A stretch of 45,829 nucleotides of DNA. It comes from CAYZYK01 sp964482615 (GTDB lineage: Bacteria > Patescibacteriota > Minisyncoccia > Minisyncoccales > CAYZYK01). Location of the stretch: the NCBI GenBank assembly GCA_964482615.1, contig CAYZYK010000004.1, positions 1 to 45,829 on the forward strand, read 5' to 3'. Below the pieces are notes generated by a model that made no database searches, was not told the DNA's origin, and saw nothing but the letters and a program-made list of their open reading frames with translations. The position numbers were made by a program, and so were the translations under genes. Below, in pieces: positions 42,201 to 45,829 of this stretch; the stretch's first letter is position 1, and every line of letters starts with the position of its first letter.

Positions 42201-42812
42201 AGAAAGACCAAACCTACAGTAACAGCTAGCACTACATCAGGAACCCTGACAGATGGTACTCATACTTTGCTTGAATTCACCATTGAGGCTGATTCCAACG
42301 AAGATGTTGATCTCAGGGCACTTACTTTAGAGGTAACCTTGTCTGATAACGCCACAGGTACTGACTTAGAGCTAAACGACTTCTATCTCTATGATAAGAA
42401 TGATCAAACAACCGCTATTAACGATAGAGTCCAAGTAGATAACTCAACATCCACAACCATAGCTGCTTCAAGCGTTGGTTCTGGGGATACTGCTGCCTCT
42501 TTGACAGCTGCTGTTCAACTCTTCAAGAACAGTTCAGGTGCTTTAGCTAGTATGGATACCATTCCAGCTGGAAACTCTATAACTTACATCGTTAGAGCTA
42601 ACGTCACTAACTCTGCTCAATACGACTCAGTAAGTGTTCGTTTAGCAGATGATGCTGGCGCTTCCGATGCTACAGCTGCAGGTAATGCTGGTGGTTCAAC
42701 CGCTGAGGACGATAACTATTCAATCGTCTGGCGTGATGGTGAAGTAAGTGCTAACATTGATTCTGACTACGTTGACACCTTGCCTACTGATCTTTCTACT
42801 TTAAGTAGATAA
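39219..42812 (+). CDS. large acidic S-layer-like surface protein with PG-binding domain
   Basis: An exported protein of 1197 residues, probably the major surface protein. A signal peptide (1-28, ending AQA) precedes a peptidoglycan-binding domain (about 74-155: GMSGADVQCLQ, SGVG..G.ETQYYG, LTQDAVGRWQE). A poly-Glu linker of about 19 residues (161-179) follows. The rest is a chain of beta-sandwich-like repeats rich in Thr, Asp, Ser and Ala and almost free of Cys, with repeated VxDGxxxRSFTLKxDL-type endings. Codon use shifts toward GCT, AAC and TTC compared with neighbours, which suits very high expression. No Shine-Dalgarno is seen. Confidence 0.87.
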   Translation: MTIKKKLIAIALSVSIASMIVVPNSAQALTESQIQSILDLLESFGTDATTVSNVEASLRGEPTTPVDGDGVGVSCNFTRSLYPGMSGADVQCLQEYLNDAGYTVASSGVGSSGNETQYYGSLTQDAVGRWQEGNGVAFGIYRGYFGPLSRSKYDELAAMGEEEEEEEEEEEEEEEEEEEESGDLNVEVESMATSVAVPLGATSVEYLEFTVSADGAATIDSMVFTRTNVGSSDDFDNVYLYEGSEKLTTGRSVSSDNDTASFNNLDLSFSAGDSRTFSLLADQDSSNTPGDSNSFQLTSIDAGDASVSGVPTTSGTVYSISAASAGSIQIQTAGSIGQPTVGTQNAELAKFKLTAGSGEAVDVKRIALTNAGAAEVNEFNNFTLWRGTEKVVSSENASVSGDVLTLVFDDPYYLDKGEVRSFTLKGDLGSSLDSSDTIQFYLDETTDLHAVGRSYGYGTSVTNSGTSTDFDSTDTSSTSIQAGNVTYAFNGPSAKDVQRGGSDVTVFRFSITSEENVEVRSTGIKVTAENATNMDSVYDNDDITDVKVVDEDTGTTVAGPKDASDADSDPAGTADNITLTYTDRYDIDAGETRNFKVTADFADTTRLDNEVYYFTLVARTATNIKSSDTGDYIGTADIVPTGAIDGKNMTVKAGSLSVAVAASPGAQTYVKGTDGVKAAGFVFTAGDAVDVLITDLTLTAYTSTTSTSTMEIGDTGATIQGSDLISKVYLYEGDAQIAGPESLTESSSDSDVTFNDVNWTVPAGTSKTLVVRVDLSTVDPGTLDDNFAIDINATADVSAEDEDGSTITLDSADPNGGTSPTIAQTVTSSGSITVENAASLPNADIVVANDQDVVFSAYKISATNEAFFVKKFTVDSDATADNDNFGTLTLQYTNEAGDTVTANQTLTSGSVKATFDVTSDPIYVPKDGNTTVTVMADVNAIDGGDADSGDTPSLSFSLDTTNDDEFEAEGVGSGETLDDDDPTDSTSSANTMEVRKTKPTVTASTTSGTLTDGTHTLLEFTIEADSNEDVDLRALTLEVTLSDNATGTDLELNDFYLYDKNDQTTAINDRVQVDNSTSTTIAASSVGSGDTAASLTAAVQLFKNSSGALASMDTIPAGNSITYIVRANVTNSAQYDSVSVRLADDAGASDATAAGNAGGSTAEDDNYSIVWRDGEVSANIDSDYVDTLPTDLSTLSR

Positions 42813-42860
42813 AGTAGGTTCTAAGTCCGTTATATTTTCTTCCTTGTGGGAACTGAAGAT

Positions 42861-42897
42861 GCCCTCCTTTTGGAGGGCTCTTTAGTTTATTTTTTTT
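42861..42897 (+). terminator. terminator of the S-layer-like gene
   Basis: GCCCTCC, loop TTTT, GGAGGGC (42861-42878), then TCTTTAGTTTATTTTTTTT. A strong and isolated hairpin 48 nt after the stop codon. Confidence 0.93.
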
Positions 42898-42911
42898 AAA
42901 GAATTGTGTAG

Positions 42912-42932
42912 TATAATTGAATTTGTTATAAT
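42912..42932 (+). promoter_or_regulatory. -10 boxes of the metalloprotease gene
   Basis: Two TATAAT boxes, at 42912-42917 and 42927-42932, lie 45 and 30 nt before the ATG. No good -35 pairs with either. Confidence 0.5.
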
Positions 42933-42962
42933 TCTAAGATAGATGAACTAGAAAATATTTAA

Positions 42963-44912
42963 ATGAGAAAAAATTTAATTTATATAATTCTTATTGGATT
43001 GATTCTTGTTTGTTTCCCTTACTTTGTTTCTGCTGATTATTTGGGACAGAAAAAAGATTTTTTTGTGGAAAAATCTTATGATGAACAAGGAAGAGAAGAA
43101 ACAACAGCGACTTTACAGAGAATAAGCGATATTCTTTATTTTTATATTGATAATGAATGGTGGGATTCTTTGGGCAGCGAAGAACAAGAAAAAACAAGAA
43201 ATTCTTTAATTTCTTTAAATGGTTATTTTGCGCAGAAAATTTATTTTAATGTTACCTCGCTCTATGGTAGAGAATGGAGACCAGGAATTGATGACGAAGA
43301 AAGAATTACCGTTTTGGTTCATCCAATGAAACAACAAAGAAAAGGCTATTTTAGAACAGCTGATGAATATCCAAGAGAACAGGCTACAAATTCTAATGAA
43401 AGAGAAATGGTTTATTTGAATTCAAATTATATTACCTCTGATTTAGCCAAAAATTATTTAACCCATGAATTCGTTCATTTGATTACTTTTAATCAAAAAC
43501 AAAAAAAGAACGGAGTAAAAGAAGAAACCTGGCTAAATGAGGGTAGAGCAGAATATGCTCCAACCTCGGTGGGTTTTAATGAAGAATATGAGGGTAGTTA
43601 CCTTCAAAAAAGAGTTGAAGATTTTTTGGAAAATTCTTCTGATTCAATTACAGAATGGCAAGGAGAGGTTGCAGATTATGGAGCTTTGAATCTTTTCATT
43701 CATTATTTAGTTGATCATTATGGGGAGAAAATTCTGGAGGATTCTTTAAAATCAGACAAGGTTGGAATTTCTTCAATAAATTATGCCTTGGAAGAAAACG
43801 GCTTTGAGGAGGATTTTTCTGATATTTTTACTGACTGGACAATCGCTGTTTTGATTAATGATTGTGAGGCAGGGGAAAGATACTGTTATTTAAACGAAAA
43901 CTTAAAAGACCTAAAAATTGTTTCTCAAACAGCCTACTTACCTCTTGTTGGTGAAAGTACAATGGCTATGGTAAATACAGTAAAAGATTGGGCCGGGAAA
44001 TGGCATAGAATAGTTGGAGGAAAAGATACTTTAAAATTCGAATTTGTGGGACAAGCAGAAATAGAGTTTGAGGTAAATTATGTAGTTGAAGACATTAATG
44101 GTAATTTTGAAATTAAGAATTTAGTTTTAGATGAAGACCAGGAAGGTATAATATATATTCCAGATTTTGGTTCAGAGAGCATTTCTCTAACTGTAATACC
44201 AAGTGCTCAGAGTAAGTTTTCTGGTTTTAACAAAGAAGAATCTTCTTTCGGTTATTTCTGGAGAATATCAACAGTTGAGGGAAGTTCTCCAGATCAAGAA
44301 GATGAAACACCAGAAGTTTCGGTTGAATGTTCTGAAATTTCTTTCAACAGAGATTTAAGCAGAGGAATGTCAGGTAATGATGTTAAGTGTTTGCAGGTTT
44401 TCTTGAATGGTTTCTCAGATACCAAGTTAGCTTTATCTGGTGTGGGGGCCCCAGGGGAAGAGACAAGTTACTTTGGTGCTTTAACTGAGAGAGCTGTAAT
44501 CAGGTTCCAGGAAAAATACGCCCAGGACATTTTAATTCCTTGGGGGATAACCGAAGGAACAGGATATGTGGGAAAAACAACCAGGGCTAAGATAAATGAA
44601 TTAAGAGGGGAATTAGAAAGTGAAACAGATAAAGATCAAATTGTCTGTTCTTTTTTTTCTAATAATCTTTACTTTGGTCTGACTGACAACCAAGAAGTCG
44701 GGTGCTTACAACAGTTTTTGAAAGATCAGGGTTCTGAAATTTATCCCGAAGGTTTGATTACGGGCAACTTTTTAACTTTAACAGAGCGGGCGGTAATAAG
44801 GTTTCAGGGAAAATACAAAGATGAAATTTTAACTCCTTTGGGGTTAGAAAAAGGAACAGGATATGTGGGACCCTCAACCAGAAGTAAAATAAACCAGGTT
44901 TTAAGTGAATAA
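42963..44912 (+). CDS. secreted zinc metalloprotease with two PG-binding domains
   Basis: An exported protein of 649 residues. A signal peptide (1-24, ending VSA) precedes a gluzincin-like domain: the zinc motif THEFVH gives H168, E169 and H172, and LNEGRAEY supplies the third ligand (E193). A middle beta domain (about 330-440) is followed by two peptidoglycan-binding domains (about 462-545 and 565-645). These share with the upstream S-layer-like protein the pattern GMSG.DV.CLQ, SGVG..G.ET.YFG and AV.RFQ. It is likely held on the same wall. A role in processing or shedding the surface layer is inferred. Confidence 0.88.
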   Translation: MRKNLIYIILIGLILVCFPYFVSADYLGQKKDFFVEKSYDEQGREETTATLQRISDILYFYIDNEWWDSLGSEEQEKTRNSLISLNGYFAQKIYFNVTSLYGREWRPGIDDEERITVLVHPMKQQRKGYFRTADEYPREQATNSNEREMVYLNSNYITSDLAKNYLTHEFVHLITFNQKQKKNGVKEETWLNEGRAEYAPTSVGFNEEYEGSYLQKRVEDFLENSSDSITEWQGEVADYGALNLFIHYLVDHYGEKILEDSLKSDKVGISSINYALEENGFEEDFSDIFTDWTIAVLINDCEAGERYCYLNENLKDLKIVSQTAYLPLVGESTMAMVNTVKDWAGKWHRIVGGKDTLKFEFVGQAEIEFEVNYVVEDINGNFEIKNLVLDEDQEGIIYIPDFGSESISLTVIPSAQSKFSGFNKEESSFGYFWRISTVEGSSPDQEDETPEVSVECSEISFNRDLSRGMSGNDVKCLQVFLNGFSDTKLALSGVGAPGEETSYFGALTERAVIRFQEKYAQDILIPWGITEGTGYVGKTTRAKINELRGELESETDKDQIVCSFFSNNLYFGLTDNQEVGCLQQFLKDQGSEIYPEGLITGNFLTLTERAVIRFQGKYKDEILTPLGLEKGTGYVGPSTRSKINQVLSE

Positions 44913-44967
44913 ACCCAGCAAAGAACTTTTTTGATTATTATCACTTAACTTCTTTTTTTAGTAATTG

Positions 44968-44976
44968 TGATATAAT
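44968..44976 (+). promoter_or_regulatory. extended -10 of the HEPN/MNT pair
   Basis: TGATATAAT ends 11 nt before the HEPN ATG, with no Shine-Dalgarno, so the mRNA leader would be only a few nucleotides. Confidence 0.55.
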
Positions 44977-44987
44977 TTAAGTAGAAT

Positions 44988-45368
44988 ATGGCCAAGGCAG
45001 ATTTTCTAAAAGAAAGGGGTAATGGGTTTTTAGAGAACGCAGAGCATAACATCCAAAAAGAAAATTTTAATTTGGCTGCTTTTAATTTAGAGCAGTCCTG
45101 CCAAATTTATCTTAAATATTATTTATTCAAGAAATTAACTGATTTCCCTAAGACCTATTTTATCACCGAACTTCTAACTAATATGGGGACTGCTTATCAA
45201 AACTAAAAACGGGTTGAGAAATTTAAAAAAGAAAACGCTAGCATAATTGTCGACTTGGAGCAACCCTATATTACTTCAAGATACTTACCCCCTGAATTCA
45301 ACAAAGAAAAAGTTAAAGTTATGAAAAAGTTTGTTGATAAATTACTGACCTTTCTTAAAAATCTATGA
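44988..45368 (+). pseudogene. HEPN-domain protein with one in-frame TAA
   Basis: One frame of 126 residues matches a HEPN domain: FLENAEHNIQKENFNLAAFNLEQS at the start (helix one), then DFPKTYFITELL, and near the end VDLEQPYITSRYLPPEF and a final long helix. It is broken by a TAA at 45204-45206, just before KRVEKFKKEN. The end overlaps the ATG of the MNT gene by 4 nt (ATGA). In intact systems HEPN is the toxin or RNase and MNT its partner. The break may be a real mutation (for example GAA to TAA) or an error near the contig end. Confidence 0.75.
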
Positions 45369-45712
45369 GCAAGTTAGTGGAAGTTTTAGTAAAAAGAAGG
45401 AAAATCCAAGAAAAATACTTTAAAGATTATCTAAAATACGCCAAGATTATTAAAAAAAGATCCCAAGAGATTTTAAAAGACAAAGTTAAAGTTTTTGTTT
45501 TTGGTTCAATTTTAAAAAAGAACGAAACGCCCGCAGATATTGATATTTTAGTAATTTCTTCTAAATTAGATACAACCGACAAGAAAAGTAAGGCCAGGGC
45601 TAAGATTTGGGAGAAGATTGGTCTGTCAACTCTTTTCTAAATTCATCTGATTACTCCAGAAGAATACAATAATTGGTATAAATTCTTTATTAAAAAAAAG
45701 AAAAAGATTTAA
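45365..45712 (+). pseudogene. MNT-type nucleotidyltransferase with one in-frame TAA
   Basis: The frame of 115 residues matches a minimal nucleotidyltransferase. VFVFGSILKK carries the GS motif and ETPADIDILVIS the two metal-binding Asp. A TAA at 45638-45640 interrupts it after GLSTLF, and the same frame goes on as IHLITPEEYNNWYKFFI, which is the normal end of the family. One GAA-to-TAA change would explain the break. In type VII toxin-antitoxin systems the MNT protein AMPylates and silences the HEPN toxin. Confidence 0.75.
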
Positions 45713-45751
45713 ATAAAATTGAATTAAAAGACAAAATAGAAATTTTCCAAT

Positions 45752-45829
45752 ATAGACTGTCAAACCAGTACATAGACTGTCAAACCAAAGTAGAAATGTC
45801 AGGTTCTTTCCAAAGTAGAAATGTCAGGT
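45752..45829. repeat. two sets of direct repeats at the window edge
   Basis: ATAGACTGTCAAACCA occurs at 45752-45767 and 45772-45787 (period 20). CCAAAGTAGAAATGTCAGGT occurs at 45785-45804 and 45810-45829 (period 25). The second set ends exactly at the window edge. Such arrays resemble the terminal region of an insertion sequence, and a repeat would explain the contig break, but no transposase is in view. Confidence 0.75.

Noticed and set aside
1..45829. CRISPR array, prophage genes, rRNA operon, replication origin
   Set aside because: No regularly spaced repeats with spacers, no capsid, terminase or integrase genes, no rRNA-like sequence, and no DnaA-box cluster were seen.

Overview
This window looks like a contig from a Candidate Phyla Radiation (Patescibacteria, probably Parcubacteria-like) bacterium. 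This is inferred from content and style only. The DNA is AT-rich, with an A- and K-rich proteome and very tight operons (gaps of 2-20 nt). Core enzymes are pared down: Mfd lacks its middle and C-terminal domains, FtsZ ends at the GTPase core, and Rel has no ACT domain. Ribonucleotide reduction is anaerobic (NrdD/NrdG) and ComEC is present. A DeoR/ECF-sigma/DUF5667-like/surface-protein cassette occupies the right side. The standard genetic code fits: TAA, TAG and TGA all end intact genes.

Layout. 1-6.1 kb (minus): tRNA-Leu(CAA), rel, topA and a short mfd, driven from a promoter whose -10 overlaps a consensus promoter on the other strand. 6.3-6.9 kb: pth (minus). 7.0-9.9 kb: lepB-hisS-HIT-rpsU-yqeY, closed by a terminator. 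10.2-12.8 kb: ybeY-ftsA-ftsZ. 13.0-17.4 kb: nrdD-nrdG-comEC. 17.4-18.6 kb: a small unknown gene (minus) divergent from a bifunctional-nuclease-like gene. 18.6-21.9 kb: an envelope-sugar operon (GT-B-like glycosyltransferase, EamA transporter, anchored glycoside hydrolase). 22.0-23.9 kb (minus): a membrane-protein gene broken by one TAG, and a kinase-like protein. 23.9-25.5 kb: a radical SAM gene enclosed by ~125-146 bp inverted repeats that each carry an outward promoter. 25.5-31.1 kb: GT2 and htrA, then clpB and a catalytically degenerate HtrA-like protein. 31.2-32.2 kb: a lone receiver protein, convergent with a compact three-gene small-protein operon on the minus strand that has its own consensus promoter and terminator. 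32.4-36.4 kb: an anchored unknown protein and a large secreted HhH/lamin-tail/beta-helix protein interrupted by a 100-N gap. 36.5-44.9 kb: a decayed small coiled-coil gene, then a DeoR-like regulator, an operator-like repeat array, an ECF sigma factor, an ECF-type promoter, a DUF5667-like membrane protein, a structured RNA element, a 1197-residue S-layer-like protein and a cell-wall metalloprotease. 44.9-45.8 kb: a HEPN/MNT pair with one in-frame stop in each gene, and direct repeats at the edge.

How the parts work together. The left 17 kb is housekeeping: stringent response, topology, transcription-repair coupling, translation, division and dNTP synthesis. The right half is about the cell surface: sugar transfer, envelope proteolysis, DNA-uptake-like domains, and a sigma/anti-sigma-like unit next to the likely major surface protein and a protease that shares its wall-binding module. 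The most promising under-described items are this surface regulatory cassette with its structured leader, the inverted-repeat radical SAM island, the three-gene small-protein operon, and the overlapping bidirectional promoter beside an 18-bp inverted repeat.
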